Assembly: GCA_002327845.1 (NCBI GenBank)
Contig: DCUP01000006.1
Coordinates: forward strand, 1-64,000
Length of the DNA stretch: 64,000 bases
Direction: 5' to 3'
DNA from: Patescibacteria group bacterium UBA2211
GTDB taxonomy: Bacteria; Patescibacteriota; Minisyncoccia; Minisyncoccales; Minisyncoccaceae
Part shown: piece after piece, positions 23,876-30,134 of the stretch
Position numbering within the stretch: position 1 is the first letter of the stretch
Layout of the letters: every line of letters begins with the position of its first letter
Translations under genes and position numbers: made by a program
The notes under the pieces: generated by a model
The model's input: only the letters and a program-made list of their open reading frames with translations
The model's database searches: none
Told to the model about the DNA's origin: nothing

Positions 23876-24721
23876 TTAAAGATACCTTTCTCCGCGGTCA
23901 GGAAAGACAGTAACGATGGTTGCTTTTGGATTATCTTTCTGTATTTCACGACAAACATACATAGCCGCTCCCGAACTAGGTCCGACCAAGATTCCTTTCT
24001 TGGCAAGATCATCTTTGGTGGTTAAAGCTTTTTCCGCCTCAAGATCATATATCTCATCAATTAGATCAAAATCAATAATTGTTGGAACAAATCCGTCTTT
24101 GAGAGATCTCAATCCTTCAATTACCTGATTTTGAATTGGTTGGACTCCAATAATTTTAATATTTGAATATTTTTCTTTTAACTTTTTTCCTATTCCCGTG
24201 ATTGTTCCTCCGGTACCCATTCCTGCAACAAAGTAATCTATTTGCTTATCTTCCATTTGTTTCAATATTTCCTCAGCTGTTCCGTAATAATGTGATTCTG
24301 GATTAGCTAAGTTTTCATATTGATTTAAAAAAACTAATCTTTCTCCCTTTTTAGCCATGTCTTTCACATCGTTAATCGCAAACTTTCTATATCTTAAATT
24401 TTCCATCAATATTGCTTCTCCACCAAATATTTTAATCATCTTTATTTTTTCTTTACTAGTGCTTTCTGGCATAATCATTTTAACCTTGTATCCCTTCATC
24501 GCAGCAACCATTGCTAAACCAACTCCAGTATTCCCACTAGTTGGTTCAATTAAAGTATCTCCTGGTTTTATATATCCTGCTTTTTCCGCCTCATTAATCA
24601 TGTTCAAAGCAATCCTGTCCTTAATTGAACCTCCAGGATTAAATCCTTCTAATTTAGCGAAAATATTATTTTCTATTTTTATTAACGGCGTATTGCCGAT
24701 ATATTCTAAAATTGTTTTCAT
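23876..24721 (-). CDS. cysK: Cysteine synthase (O-acetylserine sulfhydrylase family)
   Basis: 281 residues, somewhat shorter than CysK (about 310). PLP-binding Lys34 in GGSIKDRIA, substrate loop TSGNTG (near 64-69), phosphate-binding GTGGTITG (near 168-175) and a late GPSSGAA. Makes cysteine from O-acetylserine and sulfide, or possibly from O-phosphoserine; the donor cannot be told from sequence. First structural gene behind the Cys-codon leader peptide, which makes a cysteine role very likely rather than another PLP beta-family reaction. Confidence 0.92.
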   Translation of the reverse strand: MKTILEYIGNTPLIKIENNIFAKLEGFNPGGSIKDRIALNMINEAEKAGYIKPGDTLIEPTSGNTGVGLAMVAAMKGYKVKMIMPESTSKEKIKMIKIFGGEAILMENLRYRKFAINDVKDMAKKGERLVFLNQYENLANPESHYYGTAEEILKQMEDKQIDYFVAGMGTGGTITGIGKKLKEKYSNIKIIGVQPIQNQVIEGLRSLKDGFVPTIIDFDLIDEIYDLEAEKALTTKDDLAKKGILVGPSSGAAMYVCREIQKDNPKATIVTVFPDRGERYL

Positions 24722-24739
24722 GTTTTATTATTAACAAAA

Positions 24740-24801
24740 AATCTCTGATTAAGAGATTAGTTTTTATATTTCTTATTGTTAAAAACAAACCAATCTCTTA
24801 G
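24740..24801 (-). promoter_or_regulatory. Cysteine attenuator: competing antiterminator and terminator
   Basis: On the minus strand TAAGAGATT (24800-24792), which begins with the leader stop codon, can pair with AATCTCTTA (24758-24750). The second strand can instead pair with AGAGATT (24746-24740), making a terminator stem followed by TTTTG just before cysK. Stalling at the Cys codons would leave the first strand free and favour antitermination; completing translation would cover it and allow termination. Confidence 0.85.
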
Positions 24802-24848
24802 TCTAATGGAGGACAACAACAGCAGATTTGTTTGTTTATATTTTTCAT
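24798..24848 (-). CDS. Cysteine leader peptide of the cysK-cysS operon
   Basis: A 16-codon ORF, MKNINKQICCCCPPLD, with four consecutive Cys codons (24824-24813) and two Pro after them. The TAA stop is the first three bases of the antiterminator strand. Its ATG lies 8 nt after a minus-strand -10 box, so the mRNA is probably leaderless. Position, codon content and overlap with the attenuator match trp/his-type leader peptides, here sensing charged tRNA-Cys. It controls the genes that make cysteine and charge tRNA-Cys. Confidence 0.85.
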   Translation of the reverse strand: MKNINKQICCCCPPLD

Positions 24849-24856
24849 ATGTTTCT

Positions 24857-24884
24857 ATTCTAACAAAAGAGATTATATTGTCAA
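24857..24884 (-). promoter_or_regulatory. Promoter of the cysteine leader
   Basis: On the minus strand TTGACA (24884-24879), 16 bp, TAGAAT (24862-24857); predicted start at about 24850. Confidence 0.75.
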
Positions 24885-24915
24885 GAATTAATAATAAAGT
24901 ATAGTTCTTTTTTGT

Positions 24916-24944
24916 TTGACAAAAGATAATTCAAAAGATATTAT
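24916..24944 (+). promoter_or_regulatory. Promoter of array RNA 1
   Basis: TTGACA (24916-24921), 17 bp, TATTAT (24939-24944). Confidence 0.7.
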
Positions 24945-24950
24945 ATTTAT

Positions 24951-25138
24951 AGAACGTTTCCAAAATCGTTCAAAAAACTAAAGACTCAAAGAGGTCTTTT
25001 TAAGTTAAAAACGATACTATAGGCTTTCTAATTTTTAAATATAGAAAGTTACAGAAGAGTTTAGTGAAAATGTCGCGACAAGTTTATTTCACACAAAACT
25101 CTTCTCCCTTATTATGGGGACCCAATAGGTCTTTTTTT
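24951..25138 (+). ncRNA. Array small RNA 1 (about 188 nt)
   Basis: No good ORF. Hairpins in order: GAACG/CGTTC, AAGAC/GTCTT, CTTTCTA/TAGAAAG, then AGAAGAGTTT/AAACTCTTCT (10 bp) enclosing GTGAAA/TTTCAC and the palindrome TGTCGCGACA. It ends with GACC CAATA GGTC and seven T. Promoter, folds and terminator together support an independent small RNA. Family unknown. Confidence 0.65.
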
Positions 25139-25139
25139 A

Positions 25140-25167
25140 TTGACAAAAGATAAAAATGGGTTAATTA
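25140..25167 (+). promoter_or_regulatory. Promoter of array RNA 2
   Basis: TTGACA (25140-25145) directly after the T run of RNA 1, 16 bp, TAATTA (25162-25167). Confidence 0.6.
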
Positions 25168-25174
25168 TATACTT

Positions 25175-25269
25175 GTTCGGTATTTACCCATACCGACGAC
25201 CTTAAGTGAAGCCTGGCTCACAAAGCTAGGAAAGGGAGCTTGAAACAAATCGAGCTCCCATATTTTTTA
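25175..25269 (+). ncRNA. Array small RNA 2 (about 95 nt)
   Basis: Three hairpins: TCGGTAT/ATACCGA (7 bp), CCTGGCT with AGCTAGG, and the terminator stem GGGAGCT (25234-25240) with AGCTCCC (25253-25259) followed by a T-rich tail. No ORF. It lacks the GGAAGGAAGC core of SRP RNA despite a similar length. Confidence 0.62.
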
Positions 25270-25270
25270 T

Positions 25271-25298
25271 TTGACAAATGTTTTAATTTGATTATTAT
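25271..25298 (+). promoter_or_regulatory. Promoter of array RNA 3
   Basis: TTGACA (25271-25276), 16 bp, TATTAT (25293-25298), again right behind a T run. Confidence 0.7.
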
Positions 25299-25305
25299 TG
25301 AATTG

Positions 25306-25441
25306 TAGTGACGGCAAGATTCGTGTTATCGGCCGACAAACTACGGCGCACCTTTAAAATCTGCTGAATGAACTACATCTGTATGGGTAGAATCCTCTGG
25401 AATTATTTCATACATGAACCATAATCTTATGGTTCTTTTTT
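25306..25441 (+). ncRNA. Array small RNA 3 (about 135 nt)
   Basis: Contains a G+C-rich 5' part with GGCCG/CGGC pairing, a TGTATG/CATACA stem around a 29-nt loop, and the terminator GAACCATAA/TTATGGTTC with six T. No ORF or known family seen. Confidence 0.62.
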
Positions 25442-25447
25442 ATTTTA

Positions 25448-25475
25448 TTGACAAAATTTAAAAAAGATTTAAGAT
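25448..25475 (+). promoter_or_regulatory. Promoter of array RNA 4
   Basis: TTGACA (25448-25453), 16 bp, TAAGAT (25470-25475). Confidence 0.55.
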
Positions 25476-25481
25476 GAAGGA

Positions 25482-25700
25482 AGTAAAAAGCAACACAAAA
25501 TTCTCTGATGAATTAATTTTCAAGTGAAGAGACGGTTATGTAAAAAGAACAAACTTCGTAAGGAGGTTTTAGCATGTGCTGCTGCTAAAATATAGGCAAA
25601 AAGTGGAAGGATGGTTGTTCCTTCAATTGCGTGATTCATCTGATTTAAATTCCTTCCACTTTTAACAATTTATCACAATTAGGCTTAAGGCTCTTTTTTT
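25482..25700 (+). ncRNA. Array RNA 4 (about 219 nt) with a Cys mini-ORF
   Basis: Holds TAAGGAGG (25559-25566) followed 7 nt later by ATG-TGC-TGC-TGC-TAA (25574-25588), the ORF lying inside a TTTTAGC/GCTAAAA hairpin. A 12-bp perfect stem AAAAGTGGAAGG/CCTTCCACTTTT lies downstream. The end is placed at a T run (25693-25700) without a clear stem, so the 3' end is uncertain. Confidence 0.55.
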
Positions 25701-25714
25701 GTTTATAATCATTA

Positions 25715-25742
25715 TTGACAAAATATTTTAAAAGATTACAAT
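25715..25742 (+). promoter_or_regulatory. Promoter of array RNA 5
   Basis: TTGACA (25715-25720), 16 bp, TACAAT (25737-25742). Confidence 0.65.
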
Positions 25743-25748
25743 TAATAC

Positions 25749-25978
25749 AGAACCTAAATAATTGGTATATAATATTTTTCTCTGTTTATTTAAACCGAGG
25801 AGTCTGAATACTTTATTCAGAATATAATATACGATGGTGTTATAAAATACACCAGAAACAAATTGATTATATTTTAATAATTTTTATCTCTATAAAATTA
25901 TACAATATTATCAATCAAGGAGAGCTATTTATACCGATGCTCTCCTTTTTCTTTTATATAGAGCAATAGCTCTTTTTT
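25749..25978 (+). ncRNA. Array small RNA 5 with double terminator
   Basis: Hairpins TCTGAAT/ATTCAGA and GGTGT/ACACC, then the terminator GGAGAGC (25919-25925) with GCTCTCC (25939-25945) and a T run, and a second terminator AGAGC AATA GCTCT with T run (25960-25978). No ORF. It is A+T-richer than the other units. Confidence 0.6.
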
Positions 25979-25980
25979 AT

Positions 25981-26009
25981 TTGCTTTTTGAGAGAAAAAA
26001 TAATAGAAT
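25981..26009 (+). promoter_or_regulatory. Promoter of dnaX
   Basis: TTGCTT (25981-25986), 17 bp, TAGAAT (26004-26009); ATG 8 nt later suggests a leaderless mRNA. Confidence 0.5.
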
Positions 26010-26016
26010 ACAGTAT

Positions 26017-27114
26017 ATGTCAAACTTAGTTTTATATCGTAAATACAGACCTCAGACGTTCAAAGACTTCATTGGACAAAAGCATGTAGTCACAACTATA
26101 ACTAATGAAATAGTTTCAGGTATGATTTCTCATGCTTACATGTTTTCTGGACACAGAGGAACAGGAAAGACTACTTTAGCTAGATTATTTGCCAAAGCAA
26201 TTAATTGTCAAAACTTAAAAGGATCTGAACCATGCAATAAATGTCCTTCTTGTTTGGAGATTAATGGAGGCAAGGCAGTTGATATTATTGAAATCGATGC
26301 TGCTTCAAATAGAGGCATTGATGAAATCAGAAGCATCAGAGAAGGAATCAAGTTCGCTCCCAACTTTTTAAAATACAAAGTTTTAATATTGGATGAAGCT
26401 CATCAATTATCAAAAGACGCAGCCAATGCACTTTTGAAGATATTAGAAGAACCACCGTCATATGCTGTTTTTATTTTGGCAACAACGGAAGCACATAAAA
26501 TGATTCCGACTATCGCTTCCAGATGCCAAAGATTTGATTTCTACAAACTTTCTTTTGATGAAGTTGTAGAAAAACTTTCTTTCATTTGCAAAAAAGAGGG
26601 AATAGATATCGAGAAAGAAGCCTTAGGATTAATTGCTTCAGCTTCCGAAGGTTCAATGCGTGATGCTGAGGGAACACTAAATCAAGTTTTGAATTTCTTG
26701 CCAGACACTAAAATTAAAGCAGAAGATGTCCAATTGCTTTTAGGGTTAGTTGATATTAATTTAGTCGTTGAATTAACTGATTATTTGATAAAAAAAGATA
26801 AATCAGGGGCTTTGAAATTTTTGAACGATAACATTGAAAAGGGAATAGATATCCCCGAATTCACTAAAACCCTTATTGACTATTTACGAAAATTGCTTAT
26901 CCTAAAGATTGATTCAAACTTAATCAATTCCGTAATGCCGGGAGAAACTAAAGAAGTAGGGGAAAAGGCCAAAGAACAGGCAGAAGGCTTAACAGAGGAA
27001 GTTTTAAAGAAAACCCTTAATCTACTCTTAGACGCTGATAATAAAAGTAAGTATGCTTCAATACAGCAATTACCGCTAGAATTAGCTTTAATTGAATCGA
27101 TTGGGATTGAATAA
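26017..27114 (+). CDS. dnaX: DNA polymerase III clamp-loader subunit gamma/tau
   Basis: 365 residues, corresponding to the gamma form without the tau C-terminal extension. MSNLVLYRKYRPQTFKDFIGQ is the typical start, Walker A is GHRGTGKT (45-52), zinc Cys at 64, 73, 76 and 79, then LDEAHQLS and sensor 1 ATTEAHK. It loads the sliding clamp at the replication fork. The ATG at 26017 is chosen; the frame upstream belongs to the promoter. Confidence 0.95.
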   Translation: MSNLVLYRKYRPQTFKDFIGQKHVVTTITNEIVSGMISHAYMFSGHRGTGKTTLARLFAKAINCQNLKGSEPCNKCPSCLEINGGKAVDIIEIDAASNRGIDEIRSIREGIKFAPNFLKYKVLILDEAHQLSKDAANALLKILEEPPSYAVFILATTEAHKMIPTIASRCQRFDFYKLSFDEVVEKLSFICKKEGIDIEKEALGLIASASEGSMRDAEGTLNQVLNFLPDTKIKAEDVQLLLGLVDINLVVELTDYLIKKDKSGALKFLNDNIEKGIDIPEFTKTLIDYLRKLLILKIDSNLINSVMPGETKEVGEKAKEQAEGLTEEVLKKTLNLLLDADNKSKYASIQQLPLELALIESIGIE

Positions 27115-27123
27115 TAATATATT

Positions 27124-27192
27124 GCGGGATCGTCTAAAGGTAGGACAGTGGCCTTTGAAGCCATTAATCTTGGTTCGAGTCCAGGTCCCGCA
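27124..27192 (+). tRNA. tRNA-Gln (TTG anticodon)
   Basis: Acceptor GCGGGAT with GTCCCGC, anticodon stem GTGGC/GCCAT with loop CTTTGAA (anticodon TTG), T loop TTCGAGT. CCA is not encoded. Starts 9 nt after dnaX. Confidence 0.92.
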
Positions 27193-27210
27193 GCAAACGA
27201 ATAAAATATT

Positions 27211-27238
27211 TAAAATCGCCTAATTGGTGATTTTTTGA
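27211..27238 (+). terminator. Terminator after tRNA-Gln
   Basis: ATCGCC TAATT GGTGAT with one G-T pair, followed by six T. Confidence 0.6.
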
Positions 27239-27250
27239 TAGAATAAAAAC

Positions 27251-27634
27251 GTGGAAATAGAAAAATTTGAACAATTAGTAAATGAAGGGATTAAAGATAT
27301 TCCTCAAAAATTCTTAGACAAATTAAACAATGTCGGAATTGTTGTTGAAGACAATCCAACCCTTGAACAATTAAAGAAATTAAAAATTAGAAAAAATTAT
27401 GTTCTCTTCGGCTTATATGAAGGAATTCCAAAAACAAAAAGATGGGGATATGCGGATGTCTTACCCGACAAAATAACTATCTTTAAAAATCCAATTGAAA
27501 AATCTGCTCAATCAGAGGAGGAGATAAAAAGAATAGTTAAAGAAACTGTTTGGCATGAGATTGCTCATCACTTCGGAATGAACGAAAAAGAAGTAAGAGA
27601 AGCTGAAATAAGAAAAAAATCGAATGACAAGTAA
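27251..27634 (+). CDS. Zincin-like metallopeptidase family protein
   Basis: 127 residues, the usual size of the short minigluzincin-like family. The zinc motif HEIAHHFG (HExxH, near 98-105) is followed by an acidic helix that can give the third ligand. A soluble, probably cytoplasmic metalloprotein of unknown substrate. Start is GTG at 27251, no ATG nearby; it overlaps the next gene by 11 nt. Confidence 0.8.
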   Translation: MEIEKFEQLVNEGIKDIPQKFLDKLNNVGIVVEDNPTLEQLKKLKIRKNYVLFGLYEGIPKTKRWGYADVLPDKITIFKNPIEKSAQSEEEIKRIVKETVWHEIAHHFGMNEKEVREAEIRKKSNDK

Positions 27635-28166
27635 TGAAGTTGTAAAAGAAATAGGGGAAGATATTAAGAATGGAAGAATAGGAGTAATTCCAACCGATAC
27701 TATTTATGGAATAGTCTGTTCGGCAATGAATAAAAGAAGCATTGAAAAGCTTTATAAAATAAGAAAAAGAAATTTAAAGAAACCGATGATTATTCTCATT
27801 TCTTCTGTTAAAGATTTAGATTTATTTAATATTAAAATTGATAAAAAAATTATTAACAAATATTGGCCAGGAAGAGTAAGCATTATTGTTCCGATTAAAA
27901 AATTTGAATATCTACATCGAGGGAAGAATAGCTTAGCTTTTAGATTGCCGAACAATAAATATCTAATTAAATTACTTAAAATATCTGGACCGATAGTTGC
28001 TCCCAGCGCTAATACAGAAGGAAATGATCCAGCCCAAACAATTAATGAGGCAAAAGAGTATTTTAAGGATAAAATAGACTTCTATGTTGATTGCGGAAGA
28101 TTAAAATCAAAACCATCAAAGATAATTTCTTTATTAAATAACAATATTGAGATTATTAGAAAATAA
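27624..28166 (+). CDS. Threonylcarbamoyl-AMP synthase, Sua5/YrdC/YciO family
   Basis: 180 residues of a single YrdC domain: PTDTIYGIVC (about 22-31), KIRKRNLKKPMIIL and the late GPIVAPSANTEGNDP block. Makes threonylcarbamoyl-AMP for the t6A37 modification of tRNAs reading ANN codons. It lacks the Sua5 C-terminal domain, so it is TsaC-like. Overlaps the zincin gene, so the two are cotranscribed. Confidence 0.9.
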   Translation: MTSNEVVKEIGEDIKNGRIGVIPTDTIYGIVCSAMNKRSIEKLYKIRKRNLKKPMIILISSVKDLDLFNIKIDKKIINKYWPGRVSIIVPIKKFEYLHRGKNSLAFRLPNNKYLIKLLKISGPIVAPSANTEGNDPAQTINEAKEYFKDKIDFYVDCGRLKSKPSKIISLLNNNIEIIRK

Positions 28167-28181
28167 TAGTAATATATTAAT

Positions 28182-28865
28182 ATGAATAAATTAATAATCA
28201 TTAGACACGGAGAAAGCGTTTGGAATAAAGAAAATATCTTTACTGGGTGGATTGATGCTCCTTTATCAGAAGAAGGGGTCAGTCAGGCTAAAAAAGCTGG
28301 ACAACTTTTAAAGGAAAAAGGATTCTCTTTTGATATGGCTTTTACTTCGGTATTAAAAAGAGCCTACGATACTCTTGATTTAGTTTTAAAAGAAATGAAT
28401 CTTGCTGTTCCTATAGAAAAATCGTGGAGATTAAACGAAAGGCACTATGGTGGATTACAGGGAATGAATAAAGACGAAGCTAGAGCAAAATTCGGTGAAG
28501 AACAGATTAAAATATGGAGAAGAAGCTACGATATTAAACCTCCGATTGAAAAAGAAGTAGAAGAATATAAATACGAAGAAATAAAAGAGGGGGATTTGCC
28601 TTTAACTGAAAGCTTAAAAGACACCGAAGAAAGACTTCTCCCTTATTGGCAGAAAACAATAGCTCCACAAATAATGTCTGGTAAAAAAATAATCATCGCT
28701 GCCCATGGAAATAGTATTAGAGCTTTAATTAAAAACATCGAAGGACTATCAGGAGAAGAGATAACCAAAATAGAAATACCGATGGGCAATCCATTAGTTT
28801 ACGAATTGGATGATGATTTAAAACTTTTAAATAAGTACTATTTGTCAGTCCAAGTTCTTGACTGA
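28182..28865 (+). CDS. gpmA: 2,3-bisphosphoglycerate-dependent phosphoglycerate mutase
   Basis: 227 residues, close to the usual 230-250. The phosphohistidine is in RHGESVW (His9), followed by NIFTGWIDAPLSEEG, and the second His is in AAHGNSIRAL near 180. Interconverts 3- and 2-phosphoglycerate in glycolysis; triosephosphate isomerase is at 46374. Confidence 0.94.
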   Translation: MNKLIIIRHGESVWNKENIFTGWIDAPLSEEGVSQAKKAGQLLKEKGFSFDMAFTSVLKRAYDTLDLVLKEMNLAVPIEKSWRLNERHYGGLQGMNKDEARAKFGEEQIKIWRRSYDIKPPIEKEVEEYKYEEIKEGDLPLTESLKDTEERLLPYWQKTIAPQIMSGKKIIIAAHGNSIRALIKNIEGLSGEEITKIEIPMGNPLVYELDDDLKLLNKYYLSVQVLD

Positions 28866-28893
28866 TAAAATACATGTGGTATATTAAATCCAT

Positions 28894-29592
28894 ATGTTAA
28901 GCGAACGACAAGAACAGATAATAAAAAGCTTGGTCAGAGAATATATTAAAACTGCCGAGCCAGTTAGCTCTAAGTTTTTAGCCGAAAAACACGATTTCGG
29001 CCTTTGTCCTTCCGCGATAAGAATCGAACTACAAGCATTAATCAGAGAAGGTTTCTTAGAGCAACCCCACACTTCAGCAGGAAGAATTCCTACTGATAAA
29101 GCTTACAGATTTTTTGTTGATCACTTAAAAGAAAAAAGAGAAGAAAAGATCGAAGAAGAATTAGAATATATAATTAAAGGAGTAGAAGACAAATTTAGAA
29201 TGGCTTCAGAAATAGCTAAGTTTATTGCCGACAATTCATCAAGCTTTGTTAATTTGTATTTCGCTAAAGAGGGGCTAAACTTGAAAGAAGGATTAGATGA
29301 AATATTTAAAGAGCCTGAATCTAGAGATGAAGATTTTATTAATAGTTTTGTTAATTTCTTAACAAATTTTGAAAAGAATGTTGATAAATTACAAACCAAT
29401 TCAAAAACACAAATATTTATTGGAAAAGAAAATCCGATTGCTAAATCCAAAGACATGACCATGATTTGTTCCGAATGCAACCTTCCTTCTCAAAAAGTAA
29501 TCATCACCATTATGGGACCAAGAAGAATGGATTATGAAAAAAATATTAAATTAATTAATTCGTTAAATAAGGTATTAGAAGAACTAATATGA
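28894..29592 (+). CDS. hrcA: Heat-inducible repressor HrcA (short form)
   Basis: 232 residues against about 340 in typical HrcA. The N-terminal winged helix is clear (MLSERQEQIIKSLVREYI, then AIRIELQALIREGFLEQPHTSAGRIPT, about 43-69). The C-terminal GAF-like regulatory part is reduced, and has an extra Cys pair in MICSECNLPS. It should bind the CIRCE operator found before dnaK (30067-30093). Overlaps grpE by 4 nt. Confidence 0.88.
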   Translation: MLSERQEQIIKSLVREYIKTAEPVSSKFLAEKHDFGLCPSAIRIELQALIREGFLEQPHTSAGRIPTDKAYRFFVDHLKEKREEKIEEELEYIIKGVEDKFRMASEIAKFIADNSSSFVNLYFAKEGLNLKEGLDEIFKEPESRDEDFINSFVNFLTNFEKNVDKLQTNSKTQIFIGKENPIAKSKDMTMICSECNLPSQKVIITIMGPRRMDYEKNIKLINSLNKVLEELI

Positions 29593-30062
29593 AAGAAGAA
29601 CAAACAACAGAAGAGCCAAACAAAGAGTTAGAAGAGTTAAAACAAAAAAAGGAAGAATACTTTGCTGGCTGGCAAAGAGAGAAAGCCGATTTCCTTAATT
29701 ACAAAAAACAAGAATTCGAAAGATTAAAAGGAACTCTTTGTATTGCCAAAGAAAGTGTCTTTGAGGATATTGTTCCCGTTTTAGATAGTTTTAGATTGGC
29801 AGAAAAAGCTATCTCTGAAGAAGATAAAAATAATAAAAGTATTATTGGATTGTTGATGATTAAAAAACAATTACAAGATGCTTTAAAAGCTCTAGGATTA
29901 GAAGAGATTGAAAGTATTGGCAAGAAGTTCGATCCTAATCTTCATGAAGCTATTGAAGAAGTAGAAGGGGATAAGCCTGGGACAATAATTGAAGAGCTGG
30001 AAAAAGGATATTTATATAATGGAAAAGTTATAAGGCCATCAAAAGTCAAGGTGAGCAAATAA
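29589..30062 (+). CDS. grpE: Nucleotide exchange factor GrpE
   Basis: 157 residues: acidic coiled-coil N terminus, then GrpE core with DILPVLD-type motif seen as DIVPVLDSFRLAEKA (about 59-73) and the C-terminal beta wing GYLYNGKVIRPSKVKVSK. Releases ADP from DnaK. Translationally coupled to hrcA by an ATGA overlap. Confidence 0.95.
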   Translation: MKEEQTTEEPNKELEELKQKKEEYFAGWQREKADFLNYKKQEFERLKGTLCIAKESVFEDIVPVLDSFRLAEKAISEEDKNNKSIIGLLMIKKQLQDALKALGLEEIESIGKKFDPNLHEAIEEVEGDKPGTIIEELEKGYLYNGKVIRPSKVKVSK

Positions 30063-30066
30063 TACA

Positions 30067-30104
30067 TTATCACTCTTGACATTAGAGTGATAATTTAATA
30101 GTAT
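30067..30104 (+). promoter_or_regulatory. CIRCE operator over the dnaK promoter
   Basis: TTATCACTC (30067-30075), 9 nt, GAGTGATAA (30085-30093), a perfect inverted repeat that differs from the consensus CIRCE half-site at one base. The 9-nt spacer contains the -35 box TTGACA (30076-30081); TAGTAT (30099-30104) follows at 17 bp. HrcA binding would directly block RNA polymerase. Confidence 0.9.
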
Positions 30105-30134
30105 TGATATATAAGAATAAAAAATAAAAGAACT

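Noticed and set aside
24740..24884. T-box riboswitch as explanation for the cysK-cysS leader
   Set aside because: The leader is only about 110 nt, too short for a T-box, the conserved T-box sequence is not visible, and a Cys-codon ORF with its own logic is present.
25175..25269. SRP (4.5S-like) RNA in the small-RNA array
   Set aside because: The length fits but the conserved Ffh-binding loop is missing.
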